Source: Actinernus sp. WN-2022 (lineage: Eukaryota; Cnidaria; Anthozoa; Actiniaria; Actinernidae). Taken from it: a stretch of DNA of 64,000 nt. Positions within the stretch are counted from its first letter, which is position 1. Each line of letters opens with the position of its first letter. The stretch is taken from positions 154,310,344 to 154,374,343 of the forward strand of contig JAOWCC010000577.1 of NCBI GenBank assembly GCA_030867875.1, written 5' to 3'. A program made the translations under genes and the position numbers. Of the stretch, positions 37,101 through 43,241 are shown in pieces. A model generated the notes under the pieces. The model saw only the letters and a program-made list of their open reading frames with translations. It made no database searches and was not told the origin of the DNA.

Positions 37101-40100
37101 AACTGGCTAGGGCTCGTATGCAATTTGACCTTTAAATCAATGATAATTGTCTAGGGCTCATATGCACTTTGACCTTTAAATCAATGATAACTGGCTAGGG
37201 CTCATATGCACTTTGACCTTTAAATCAATGATAACTGGCTGGGGCTCAAATGCACTTTGACCTTTAAATCAATGATAACTGGCTAGGGCTCACATGCACT
37301 TTGACCTTTAAATCAATGATAACTGGCTAGGGCTCATATGCACTTTGACCTTTAAATCAATGATAACTGGCTAGGGCTCATATGCACTTTGACCTTTAAA
37401 TCAATGATAACTGGCTAGGGCTCATATGCACTTTGACCTTTAAATCAATGATAACTGGCTGGGGCTCGTATGCACTTTGACCTTTAAATCGATGATAACT
37501 GGCTAGGGCTCGTATGCACTTTGACCTTTAAATCAATGATAACTGGCTAGGGCTCGTATGCAATTTGACCTTTAAATCAATGATAATTGTCTAGGGCTCA
37601 TATGCACTTTGACCTTTAAATCAATGATAACTGGCTAGGGCCCATATGCACTTTGACCTTTAAATCAATGATAACTGGCTAGGGCCCATACGCACTTTGA
37701 CTTTTAAATCAATGATAACTGCCTAGGGCAAAGTCCAGTGTAACCGCTTAGAAGACGCTAACTACTACATTATAAGAACTTTGTTAGGTCATGCTGACAT
37801 CTAGGACTATTTTACCTAAGTATCTTGTACTTATACTATGTATTTTTAAGAGCATTTATATAAGTATCTTGTACTTACACGTATGCAATTACGTTTTATT
37901 GCTCTTTCGCTTTTTAGATTTATATTAGATATCTAACATAATTAATTAATTACAACATACTAACCTATTTTTTAATACTACTTTATTGTAAATTTCTAGA
38001 GTTCTTAAACTATAATTAGTCTTATATATGGTATTACTTTTTAAAATGTAGGCTATTGATAACTATTAGTTTAGAATGCACGTTCGTATTTTGAACGAGT
38101 TGGACGATAACGTGGGTAAATAAACTATCGATTGATTGATAGGGCTGATATGCCCATTTTTGAAGGCAGACCTCATAAGACCTGACCCAGCGGTCGCGAA
38201 AGAATAAAAGCATTATAAATCTGCTTTTAATTTCCCAAAAAGTGCTGCATGGGAATCTGACACCCCTTTTAATTTTCTAATTTGCTTATCTTATACAGAA
38301 TTGCCTGAGTTCTTCAGAGTTCTTGAAAAAGAAGGTCTTATAATCGATTTTTTACCTCGAGCCAACTTTTCTAATGTTTTTGAAATAATGATGGTGGCAA
38401 CAAACACCTCTTGCTACTCGCTGGAGAGATTTGTCATGGAGCTCTCTATACCAACTGTAAGTATATGCAACACAACTCGCATTGCTTGGAATCTTTCAGC
38501 CTGTTATTGGAATTTTAATTTTACAAGAACATTACATACCAAATGATGATTAATTGATTACACAAAACTAGAATGTTCGTACTCTTTTGCTCTGACCATA
38601 GTTAATAGAGTGGAATGGTTAGGAAACTCAGGGACCTACTTTGTTATATGTCTTTGTTAGCTTTTTTCAACCACTACCGTGCACAAAACACAATAGAAAT
38701 TCCAACATGTTAATCAATCAGCCAATAGAAACGTGTGACTTCAGTCGTTCAGGGGACGCTAATGAACTATGATCGTGCACAATCTTTTGTCTTACCCCTT
38801 CCAACATAAATCGCAGCCCCTTTGTTAGCCCTTTTGAAGTTTGCCGGGTTTCCTAACCATTCCACTCTATTAACTATGCTCTGACGAAGAACAAGAGTTT
38901 GAAATATCAATTGCACCTCGCTGCCCACCATCAGTGGTTTATACCCCTCAGAAGCCGCACACAATACCTCATTATTTAAATGAGGACAATCAAAAACACA
39001 GGACAATCAAAAACACAGGTCAATCAAAAACACAGGACAATCAAAAACACAGGACAATCAAAAACACAGGTCAATCAAAAACACAGGACAATCAAAAACA
39101 CAGGTCAATCAAAAACACAGGTCAATCAAAAACACAGGACAATCAAAAACACAGGTCAATCAAAAACACAGGACAATCAAAAACACAGGTCAATCAAAAA
39201 CACAGGTCAATCAAAAACACAGGACAATCAAAAACACAGGACAATCAAAAACACAGGACAATCAAAAACACAGGACAATCAAAAACACAGGACAATCAAA
39301 AACACAGGTCAATCAAAAACACAGGTCAATCAAAAACATAGGTCAATCAAAAACACAGGACAATCAAAAACACAGGACAATCAAAAACACAGGACAATCA
39401 AAAACACAGGACAATCAAAAACACAACTTTGAAGAGGTATATAATCTTTATTTGAGTACTGTATTGATTTCTTACATTTTATTAACTTCTGTAAAATCTC
39501 GCAATGAGCGGACGGAGTACTACGGAGTAGTGCGCAGGGCATGCAGGGCATGCAGGGCACGCAGGTTGTTCAAAGTAAAAAAAATAAAGTTACATAATTT
39601 AGTGCCTTTGGAATATCAGATTGCAAAGGTCAATTGTTCACATGGCAAATATTATGCTAATTTTTGAGTGAAAGTTAAAGTGTATCTATTTATCAATGTT
39701 TTTAGTTGCTTTCCTGTAAGCTTTTCTCAAATACGTGTCTAGCCTACGTGAAGCCGTTCTCGCCTATATGTGTCGTATATTTTACTGATTTCCCAAGGAA
39801 TATACACAAACATTTTAATCCTTGAATTCGTAACTAATTGCAATTCTGTCACGCATATGGCATTTTAAGACATACAGTCAACTCTCTCGTAAGCGGACAC
39901 CCTCGGGAATTGAAAAAAGTGTCCGTTAGTAGAGCTGTCCGCTTATGAGAATTATTCCCATAAGCGGACACCAAAGAAAAATAGGGTGGATGTCCGCTTA
40001 CGGGAGAGTTAATTAGCGGGTGTTACTTATGTTTTATTGGGTAGACAAAAATAGCAACTGAAGATATAAAGCGAAACTTTTTATTGATGTGATAAATGGA

Positions 40101-42674
40101 GATTTGACAAAACCGATCCCCACTGTTCTGTTGCTCTGTCAAAGGTCCTGCGTGCCCTGCGTATTACTCCGTCCGCGCAATCTGTATCTGTATCTGTATA
40201 GCTTGTTGCATTACAAAACCGATAGTGGCAGACAGTGCCTTTACATATATTACAAAATTACATTACATATATTTAGAAAATTACAGTGTCTATTTAAGAC
40301 TTACATATAAATTCAGTCGATGATAAATAATAATGATATATATGATTAAGTCGGACATAAGTAGGTATTACTAGTCATTTTTATGCATGTTGTTTAGGAA
40401 AGCCATAGTTTTTTTAGAAAATGTATCTATGTTAGGGGACATAACTAAATCCTCTGGAAGAGCATTCCAGATGGGAACAGTCCTGGGAAAGAAAGAGAAT
40501 TTAAAAACATCGGTCCGAGTCGAAATATGTTTGTATTTTAAGTTGTGTTTTCGGCGTTGCTTTTAAATGACACAAAAATAGAGCTTGGGCTGCCTGTGGT
40601 ACATTCAGCTAACAATCGACTTTGGACAACAAAGTACCGTCAAGCAAATGCTATGGAAGTTTAAACACTTTCACATCTAAAATTATGGGGAAAGCTACGG
40701 AGTTATCTTGTTGAAAGTTCGACGAGGCAAGGAAGGTGGTAGTATCGTCGTGTACCGTTTAACCAACTGCGTCATAAAATTCCCTGTGTTACCCACGTTC
40801 GCTATGAATAATTTGAGACTCAGAAAGTTTATACGAACATCCGAAGTTTATCCTCACTATAAAAAAAATTACCGCCTGAACCGGGATTCGAACTGGGGCC
40901 GGTTACTGAGAATCAATGCAATGGCTTACCCACCACCAACCGAAACCCTAACCATTAGACCACGAGAGAATTCGCTGATTGCAGTCGTTTCTTTTACCAG
41001 ATTTATATCAACTTCATTAGCATGTTCATAAAATATTCTATTACAGTATAATATATACTATAATAGCGGTACGACAACCCTCCGAGCGCGCGAGGTGTGA
41101 TTCCCCACGGATCTCAACGGTACACGACGATACTACCAGGAAGGTGATGCAGCTTTCTAATCTTGATTTTCTTTTAATTTTTCCCCCAAAACTCAGTGTG
41201 CGGCTTATCTGCCGGTGTTAACGGTAATTGATTTCTTAAATTGTTTTGTCTTTCTTTATTTCTTGCCCCCTTTAGCCTGTTGAGTCCAAGGTTATGCTGA
41301 TATCTAGTGATACACTGAAGCCTAATCATATCGTCAAACAACTTGTCAGAATATCTGGGCTTCAAAAACTGCAGGTCTGTTTACTTAACACGTAGCCAAC
41401 CCGGGGGTCTCCCCCCGGTAGACAATCTTAACAATGTTATTGTTTCTTTATAGAGGAATAATATTCCAGTTCTCATTCTGCTGAAGTTTGGCTTGAGTAT
41501 TAGACAGTGTTGTTTGCAGTGTTTCAATGAATTAGGGTACATTTGATTGACCATATTCTGGAATAAGAATACACAAAATAATTATATCACTACAAATTGC
41601 TTATCGGGATTTTTTTAGCCTCCTGAATACGAAATGTATCCTGAATATCAGCGTTTATAGCGTACAGTGCAAAATGTGCCTGAACCAGTGATTTCCACAG
41701 AGAGTAGGCCCTTTGCAGGACATGGTCACGTGACCTTTTGTAGCCTGTCAATCATAAGAAAATTGGCGCTAGTACACCATGGATGACAGAAATGGAAAGA
41801 GCAAGCCAAAATTAGTAAAAAGTCCAAGCTTAGGTTCATAGCTTTAAAAACTGAAGGAATGGATATTTTTTGAAAACTTTAAATTTAACAGTTTGTGAGG
41901 CTGAAACAACTTTGTAATTAATTGCAACTGCCAGCTACATATTTATTTTTAGCATAGGGCGCAAGTGGTTTTTTGATTCTGAGAACTGAATTCGGATTGG
42001 CCATGCGGTTGGAATGGAATGTTTGGCTGGTGTAAGCAGCCGTTAGTGGGGAGACTATGGCCGGGAGTACTTTTTTGAATGGCCGCCATCTTGGCCGAGC
42101 TGCGTAATGCGATTTGGGTAGGAAGAGAAAAAAAAGGAAAGAACCGCGGTATTTACTTTTTCCCGCTTTCTCTACCCCCTCCCCGCTATGACAAAATATT
42201 GGCTCGCACCCAGATCGCATTACGCAGCTCGGCCAAGATGATGGCCATTCAAAAACTAAGGCATGGAAATTCAAACTTCCAACACATTTCCAACTAACGC
42301 CATCCAGTTGAAGAGGTCCATAGTTTCCAGTGCGGTTAGCATATAGACTTTTAGTTGATTACACCAGTCTTTGCAATAACAAGTTTGATTTATGGCCCTG
42401 CCCTCAGAAACTCAGTGGGACCCTCTGCTCCTTCGCCCTGCTGTCACCACGTGGTGAACACTTCGCGATATTGGATGTTATATGACCTTATTTTCAATAG
42501 GCTAACCTCATGGCAGTGTTTAAAGTCTTCTATGCCATTGATGACCACCCGGCAGCCGTTTGCATTGAACAGGAAATCGACCTTGGCTGTCCGTTAGTGT
42601 CCAGTGTGTTCGTGGAGTGGGACTGGTGGATTTCCTGTGGGCGTCTTCCACCCAAAAAATCTACCCAGATGTAA
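9765..42674 (+). CDS. MALT1-type paracaspase gene, 11 predicted exons
   Basis: Predicted protein of 514 residues. Exons: 9765-10101, 15583-15618, 18379-18503, 22624-22693, 23812-24004, 24652-24729, 28306-28427, 35538-35690, 38299-38456, 41276-41374, 42501-42674. All reading phases agree and the total of 1,545 nt is divisible by three. Domains: death domain (about 20-108), caspase-like fold (about 126-320) with catalytic His202 in YYAGHGYE and Cys251 in IIDSCR, the LTDPI motif shared with MALT1, then an Ig-like C-terminal region (about 373-500). MALT1 is an Arg-specific scaffold protease acting with CARD-coiled-coil proteins and BCL10 upstream of NF-kB. Human MALT1 also has two Ig domains between death and protease domains and a longer C-terminus; neither is visible here. 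The protease exons are secure. The first two exons and the 3' end are less so. Confidence 0.85.
10141..10395. mobile_element. Harbinger-type MITE, TTA target duplication
   Basis: The ends 'gggaccattcattatttatg' and its complement are flanked by TTA at 10,138-10,140 and 10,396-10,398. The G/C-rich interior includes a G-run at 10,209-10,218. A 3-bp TTA/TAA duplication with GG...CC ends fits the PIF/Harbinger superfamily. It sits 40 bp after the exon 1 donor. Confidence 0.75.
10808..11160. mobile_element. Harbinger-type MITE, TAA target duplication
   Basis: The ends 'ggccagataaaaaaaa' and 'ttttttttatctggcc' are flanked by TAA (10,805-10,807; 11,161-11,163). The TIR continues about 30 bp through GTTTAG(C/T)GTCC. 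It is 353 bp and non-coding. Confidence 0.8.
11276..11595. mobile_element. MITE with subterminal cataagcataa repeats
   Basis: The ends 'ggctggttcacacttg' and 'caagtgtgaaccagcc' are inverted. Inside, ACATAAGCATAAG-type motifs recur in both orientations, at about 11,297-11,350 and 11,410-11,470 and inverted at about 11,360-11,385 and 11,520-11,575. They look like repeated subterminal protein-binding sites of a DNA transposon. Confidence 0.75.
11781..14211. mobile_element. Nested gcggcttat-family DNA element complex
   Basis: The outer ends 'ccgtaaagacctgtgtataa' and its complement are flanked by TA (11,779-11,780; 14,212-14,213). Further family termini lie inside at 12,721 (ccgtaaacaccc), 13,545-13,609 (a hairpin of GTAGATAAGCCGCACC) and 13,618 (gtttacgg). 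A mirrored 'tccaagatggcgga' pair (about 12,365 and 13,150) shows that one copy sits inside another. No transposase is intact. A truncated relative is at 22,811 and a lone end at 41,196-41,226. Confidence 0.7.
14230..14530 (+). repeat. Diverged dispersed repeat (copy A)
   Basis: Motifs such as 'caattgtggtata...cacctcattgg' and 'acatctagtaaaaacact' match 46,800-46,960 (plus) and, reverse-complemented, 23,340-23,510. No gene is seen from here to 15,360. Confidence 0.55.
15363..15502. mobile_element. 140-bp MITE, copy 1, TA target duplication
   Basis: Ends 'gaagggctgtgtgcaaaa' and complement, flanked by TA on both sides. The interior (tgatcacattctaaattct...) is itself nearly palindromic. A second copy is at 36,162-36,296. 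Confidence 0.8.
15583..15618 (+). CDS. Paracaspase exon 2: 36-nt microexon
   Basis: Bounded by atacag| and |gtattg, phase 1 at both ends, encoding DDQETKVGVEIE with its split codons. Exon 1's final G plus AT gives Asp, and its own final G plus the TT of exon 3 gives Val, leading into SDKVALVIGN. The acidic linker position before the caspase-like domain fits. With no conservation data it is a prediction from splice sites and phase only; exons 1 and 3 also join in frame without it. Confidence 0.45.
15934..17400. mobile_element. 1.47-kb TIR element, TATATA-type duplication
   Basis: The ends 'cagggcctctgacagagtgc' and complement are flanked by TATATA on both sides. Subterminal 'cgcactatt' motifs repeat several times at each end in inverted orientation (15,965-16,010 and 17,295-17,385). 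No transposase frame survives; the minus frame at 16,594-16,830 is not recognisable. CAGGG-type ends recall hAT elements, but the duplication is not a clean 8 bp. Confidence 0.75.
17487..17550. repeat. 30-bp tandem duplication
   Basis: 'tttatgaagatttcctgctt' plus 'gccagaa' occurs twice in a row. The rest of 17,401-18,378 is unremarkable intron with TTAGGG-like scattered motifs at 17,830-17,880. Confidence 0.75.
18379..18503 (+). CDS. Paracaspase exon 3: first beta strand of the protease fold
   Basis: Acceptor aacag|tt, donor aag|gtcagt; phases 1 to 0. Encodes SDKVALVIGN ... LYYPETDAKDVGTALWNLGFK, residues 126-166. 'kVALvIGN..Y' followed by 'D...l...L..lgFk' is the hallmark start of caspase-like p20 domains and matches the MALT1 segment closely. 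Confidence 0.88.
19540..20098. mobile_element. Mutator-like MITE, 9-bp TSD TCTGCAGCT
   Basis: TCTGCAGCT flanks the element at 19,531-19,539 and 20,099-20,107. The ends carry 'taggcctagacacaaatatc' (left, after a 4-nt ACTG) and its near complement on the right. A 9-bp duplication is typical of Mutator-like elements. The interior has repeated 'taaatatctc' motifs, and at about 19,745-19,820 a minus-strand Met-initiated stretch of repeated Glu-Pro-Glu-Val-Glu-Ala-Ala that leads nowhere. Confidence 0.75.
20500..20625. repeat. Degenerate tandem repeat (ttaactagtttttgca)
   Basis: Units 'ttaactagtttttgcaccaa' alternate with 'ttaactgtgtttgcaccaaa' over about 125 bp, a roughly 22-24-bp period. From here to 22,376 I see no gene; 21,840-21,895 holds a short 'atatcctgtaatata' duplication. 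Confidence 0.6.
22377..22535. mobile_element. MITE, ggggccacttagacaac ends
   Basis: The left end 'ggggccacttagacaactag' and right end 'ttctcgttgtctatgtggct' form an imperfect inverted pair that continues through a cattgcagaatt / attctgcagtg block. It is 159 bp and lies 89 bp before exon 4. Confidence 0.65.
22624..22693 (+). CDS. Paracaspase exon 4
   Basis: Acceptor ggcag|, donor tag|gtaatt; phases 0 to 1. Encodes VVSLVNLTLSEMRIAVLSFC and three more residues (167-189). It matches the MALT1 helix 'VVSLLDLTeyEMRnAVdeF' almost residue for residue and is too short to be found as an open frame alone. Confidence 0.88.
22811..23520. repeat. Truncated gcggcttat-family element and dispersed repeat (copy B)
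   Basis: Starts at a family terminus with TA before it (ccgtattttatcacttacaa, then two GCCGCACC units). It contains the 'ccgtcatcttggattttca' block seen at about 12,360 and 13,150, and ends with a reverse-orientation copy of the repeat at 14,230 and 46,780. No right terminus was found, so it looks 3'-truncated. Confidence 0.55.
23812..24004 (+). CDS. Paracaspase exon 5: catalytic His and Cys
   Basis: Acceptor ttttag|, donor ataag|gtatga; phases 1 to 2. Encodes KGVYAVLYYAGHGYED (His202 catalytic) through LNLFIIDSCRI (Cys251 nucleophile). MALT1 has GVY.LLYYAGHGYE and LNVFLLDMCRKR at these places. Retention of both catalytic residues argues for an active protease. The open frame runs on to 24,062 past the donor, but the added residues are intronic. 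Confidence 0.93.
24652..24729 (+). CDS. Paracaspase exon 6
   Basis: Acceptor ttccag|, donor tcatg|gtaatt; phases 2 to 2. Encodes 25 residues, PPTRGDQHLF...NNIFAYS, then a split Cys codon. It matches the MALT1 beta strand 'aNIvFgYATC' that follows the catalytic loop, where the Ser/Cys lies next to the substrate pocket. Confidence 0.82.
25257..26003. mobile_element. Foldback with a hairpin at each end and a C-run at its centre
   Basis: The arms of about 180 bp (25,257-25,440 and 25,820-26,003) are reverse complements. Each arm begins with its own small hairpin, 'ctagcatgttttcacaaaag' paired with its complement (25,265-25,330 and 25,935-25,996). Near the centre, 25,788-25,807, lies an uninterrupted run of about 19-20 C. 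It has no coding content. Confidence 0.8.
26291..26526. mobile_element. MITE nested in the 1.7-kb element
   Basis: The left end 'ctacctgatagaggtaattg' and right end 'cgattacctctatagaggta' pair, continuing through 'cagatcatgtgatgtaaac' and its complement. About 236 bp. Confidence 0.75.
27078..27270 (+). mobile_element. tRNA-derived SINE split by a MITE
   Basis: The head 'tctctgtggcatagtggtta' carries an A-box (TGGCATAGTGG). The B-box 'ggtttgagtcc' lies at about 27,254-27,264, more than 140 bp away because a 120-bp palindromic MITE (27,106-27,225) sits between them. An A-rich tail (gaagaaaaaaag) follows. The A/B-box pair marks a Pol III SINE; the split would disable its promoter. Confidence 0.65.
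27106..27225. mobile_element. Palindromic MITE (gggccgggttgttcaaagcc)
   Basis: The inverted halves meet near 27,165: 'ttcaaagcccgattagtgtt' against 'aatcgggctttgaacaacc'. It interrupts the SINE at 27,078-27,270. Confidence 0.75.
27991..28127. mobile_element. MITE with ctaatagacc / ggtctatt ends
   Basis: Inverted arms include 'atggcaccaagtctagattg' and its diverged complement ('caatcttgacttggtgccc'). Similar 'aatagacc ... ggtctatt' ends bound the element at 33,137-34,037. A C-run lies just upstream at about 27,847-27,868. Confidence 0.65.
28306..28427 (+). CDS. Paracaspase exon 7, with a GC donor
   Basis: Acceptor ctttag|, donor caag|gcaagt; phases 2 to 1. Encodes SSQHATHEEPNRSNGLYAHY, then LLRHIMRNIRIEMLLMEVAQ (281-320). 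It corresponds to the MALT1 'GLANGIFMKFL...VLLDEVAED' segment. The donor is GC, not GT, but matches the strong AG|GCAAGT form of GC-AG introns, and the phase requires it: G plus AC of exon 8 makes Asp. Confidence 0.88.
28973..29810. repeat. Diverged tandem duplication inside the TTAA element
   Basis: 28,973-29,390 and 29,404-29,800 share blocks in the same order: 'actaataattat', 'tttctc', 'cttgcag...gagagagagag', 'ctgctagcag.caatctcg', 'gaaccagttcaa', 'tcaaatttcgtgcgagtata' and 'gacctgtttccacaa'. The second copy has a short open frame (from 29,589) with no known relative. Confidence 0.65.
30850..31290 (+). pseudogene. CR1/L2-type LINE reverse-transcriptase C-terminal relic
   Basis: Reads VDYCNSLLFGMPAAYLSKLQ then RLQNSAARLI, the diagnostic tail of CR1/L2-clade reverse transcriptases ('s.lDYCNsLLyGlP...l.kLQrvQNsAARli'). 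Frames then shift, with pieces such as CTHGLAPVYL and KVWNGLKSL-like remnants to about 31,290. It is 5'-truncated and dead, inside the core of the long-TIR element. Confidence 0.8.
31680..32009 (-). pseudogene. Protein-kinase N-lobe fragment, probably captured
   Basis: From ATG at 32,009 the minus frame reads MSLFRRFKLPQLLNKKKP, then IGQGAFGDVY (glycine loop), ETVVIKKML (the VAIK-type lysine), FFKEVALLNRLNH (alpha-C Glu) and IVKFKGVC, stopping at 31,680. An in-frame Met further upstream (32,111) is possible. The hinge, HRD and DFG motifs are absent, so it cannot be a working kinase alone. Serine/threonine/tyrosine kinases of this general kind are abundant in corals. It may instead be a first exon, but no good donor or second exon follows within the core. 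Confidence 0.7.
33137..34037. mobile_element. 0.9-kb palindromic MITE nested in the long-TIR arm
   Basis: The ends 'gaccagttcgcggtaaattc' and complement, with 'aatagacc/ggtctatt' at the edges, continue into arms that pair through 'aaatccgtaaaatcgaattt' and meet near 33,775 (left 'cagttttccatacattgtct', right 'agacaatgtatggaaaactg'). The left arm is split by the insertion at 33,183-33,560. Confidence 0.8.
33183..33560. mobile_element. TIR element inside the palindromic MITE, about 11-bp TSD
   Basis: The outer inverted ends read 'gggggactccccataaaaat' and complement, then 'agacgggggtgctcgac'. 'ggggtgcaaac' occurs on both sides (33,172-33,182; 33,561-33,571), while the mirror arm at about 33,988-34,003 has the site once (as gttttcacccctttc). 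The G/C runs blur the exact edge. 'cccctaaaagatagca' repeats several times inside. Confidence 0.7.
34175..34405. mobile_element. Partial copy of the TAA-flanked MITE at 46,023
   Basis: Starts 'gggaagaggtcaaaacaatg' and tracks 46,023-46,310 through 'tctcgcgttgtaaaataggg' and 'gggtacaacccccctt', then departs before the right terminus. Confidence 0.65.
35538..35690 (+). CDS. Paracaspase exon 8: LTDPI segment
   Basis: Acceptor tttccag|, donor cata|gtgagt; phases 1 to 1. Encodes residues 322-371, including RYINQRPCHES, CRLTDPIHPDA and VELWQKAH. MALT1 has 'eKRaLTDPIqgteys...LqWAKAHELPE' here, at the end of the caspase-like domain and linker to Ig3. A clear orthologue signal. Confidence 0.9.
36162..36296. 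mobile_element. MITE, copy 2 of the gaagggctgtgtgcaaaa family
   Basis: Same ends and near-identical palindromic interior as 15,363-15,502, here flanked by 'aatt' on both sides. Confidence 0.8.
36895..37735. repeat. 44-bp minisatellite with 440-bp higher-order period
   Basis: Unit 'cactttgacctttaaatcaa' plus 'tgataactggctagggctca' plus 'tatg', about 19 copies. The variant set (ggggctcgta, then cgatgataac, then caatttgacc, then ataattgtct) appears once from 37,021 and again from 37,461, exactly ten units apart. So a ten-unit block was itself duplicated. Confidence 0.9.
37736..38145 (+). repeat. Probable non-LTR retroelement 3' tail
   Basis: AT-rich with 'aagtatcttgtactta' twice (37,819; 37,862). 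It ends 'aaataaactatcgattgatt' with short ATTG units, the form of a LINE or SINE 3' end. No coding is seen. Confidence 0.4.
38299..38456 (+). CDS. Paracaspase exon 9: start of Ig3-like region
   Basis: Acceptor atacag|, donor caact|gtaagt; phases 1 to 0. Encodes LPEFFRVLEKEGLIIDFLPR, then ANFSNVFEIMMVATNTSCYS and 12 more (373-424). MALT1 has 'ELPESMcLkFdcgvqIqLgFaaEFSNVMiIYTSIvYkP' here; the FSNV core is shared. Confidence 0.87.
38597..38878. mobile_element. MITE, 7-bp TSD CTCTGAC
   Basis: The ends 'catagttaatagagtggaat' and complement are flanked by CTCTGAC (38,590-38,596; 38,879-38,885). It landed within a retroelement tail whose 'gctctgacgaag' resumes after it. Confidence 0.8.
38983..39425. 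repeat. 17-bp tandem array, 26 copies with A/T alternation
   Basis: Unit 'agg(a/t)caatcaaaaacac'. Almost the only variation is the fourth base: I read A A T A A T A T T A T A T T A A A A A T T T A A A A. Because 17 is not a multiple of three and the unit has no stop in any forward frame, it creates long artificial open frames of Q-S-K-T / N-Q-K-H / T-I-K-N type. No gene. Confidence 0.95.
39884..40010. mobile_element. MITE with aactctc(t/c)cgtaagcgga ends
   Basis: 'caactctctcgtaagcggac' on the left pairs with 'gtccgcttacgggagagtt' on the right. A second 'gtccgctta' / 'taagcggac' pair lies inside. Such ends are common in pogo/Tc1-type elements; the assignment is inference. Confidence 0.6.
40170..40640 (-). 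pseudogene. Non-LTR retrotransposon 3' end (minus strand)
   Basis: The minus frame reads STRTDVFKFSFFPRTVPIWN, then ALPEDLV, stopping at 40,371. This is the typical C-terminus of LINE reverse transcriptases ('st....ysFfprTi..WN.LP'). After the stop a 3' UTR runs to an 'atacagatacagatacag' tail near 40,185. It is 5'-truncated, as expected of a dead-on-arrival copy. Confidence 0.7.
40737..41138. mobile_element. 402-bp TIR element enclosing a tRNA-like module
   Basis: The ends 'tggtagtatcgtcgtgtacc' and complement (22+ bp) have GGAAGG on each side (40,731-40,736; 41,139-41,144). In the middle, on the minus strand, is a tRNA-Glu-like SINE body (40,871-40,968). Confidence 0.75.
40871..40968 (-). 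mobile_element. tRNA-Glu-like SINE head
   Basis: The minus strand starts 'tctcgtggtctaatggttag', very like the 5' half of tRNA-Glu with its A-box. It carries 'agttcgaatcccggt' (B-box) near the end. The spacing between the boxes is about 25-30 nt longer than in a true tRNA, so it is a SINE derivative and not a working tRNA gene. Confidence 0.65.
41196..41226. repeat. Lone gcggcttat-family terminus
   Basis: 'gtgcggcttatctgccggtg' then ttaacggta matches the right terminus of the family at 11,781-14,211. No left end was found nearby. Confidence 0.5.
41276..41374 (+). CDS. Paracaspase exon 10
   Basis: Acceptor cctttag|, donor ctgcag|gtctgt; phases 0 to 0. Encodes PVESKVMLISSDTLKPNHIV, then KQLVRISGLQKLQ (425-457). 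It aligns with the MALT1 Ig3 stretch ending 'LssLQKLkehLvFtV'. A clean 33-codon exon. Confidence 0.8.
42074..42251. mobile_element. MITE in the last paracaspase intron
   Basis: 'ttgaatggccgccatcttgg' and complement, then 'ccgagctgcgtaatgcgat' and complement; a 178-bp hairpin giving mirrored false frames. The tail motif 'gcggttagcatatagactttt' follows at 42,335. Confidence 0.75.
42501..42674 (+). CDS. Paracaspase exon 11: end of Ig3-like region and stop
   Basis: Acceptor caatag|, phase 0. Encodes ANLMAVFKVFYAIDDHPAAV, then CIEQEIDLGCPLVSSVFVEW and a short tail to TAA at 42,672-42,674. The strand pattern 'vfkVfYai...v...dlG.plv.s.fve' fits the last strands of MALT1 Ig3 (hLvFtVcLsYqY...vnvGkPLia). 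A weak donor, cagat|gtaact at 42,671, could extend the gene; I found no supported further exon and no polyadenylation signal close by. Confidence 0.75.
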   Translation, partial: ANLMAVFKVFYAIDDHPAAVCIEQEIDLGCPLVSSVFVEWDWWISCGRLPPKKSTQM

Positions 42675-43241
42675 CTGATGCCACCACATGTAGCCCGAGG
42701 AATGGTACAAATGTAAGATCCCAGTTCAGTTGGGTTTCTAGTGAATTTCTTTGTCTTTTAAAAGCTAAAACAAACTGTCTCCAAGAGATTTATCTCCCAG
42801 TTTTACTTCCAGGGTAGAAGAGAAAACGTGGTTATGCCTATTAATTGGCCGCATACTCTTGCTCAAGATGGTTACTCCTCGGACTCTATGGTATTATTGT
42901 ACACTTGTACGATTGGAAATTTCAGACAAGACAAAGCTCTTCGTGCTCAGAAACCAGACAGGTCTCACCAGTCCTATCCCTTTCTCTCGGTATTCTCTAC
43001 GTTCTCTGTGTACGTTTGGGTCTGTGTGCGTCGTGGGAAAGGAGAGGGGGGATTTGAGTAATAATAGCTAGTACATCCAGATGCAGCAATTGCTTCTGCT
43101 ATGTAGGATCATGACCAGCTTGCATGAAAATAGTAGTTGTTTTCGAAAAAGGATAAACTGGCTTGTATAGGTCGCAGTATATGTCAATATTCTCTTGAAC
43201 AACTGTGGCAGGTCTAGGAGATGGGCCTGGACACCCCCTCC

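Noticed and set aside
36895..37735. Regular direct repeats resembling a CRISPR array
   Set aside because: The units are contiguous with no unique spacers, in a eukaryotic intron; it is a minisatellite.
38934..39432. Two overlapping open frames of 135 and 150 residues rich in Q, K, N and T
   Set aside because: They are readings of the 17-bp array in different frames; the unit simply lacks stops.
40871..40968. A possible tRNA-Glu gene
   Set aside because: The distance between the A- and B-boxes is too long and there is no paired acceptor stem; it is a SINE.
42671..43100. A further paracaspase exon beyond 42,674
   Set aside because: The donor at 42,671 is weak, and no downstream frame with a matching phase resembles the MALT1 C-terminus.
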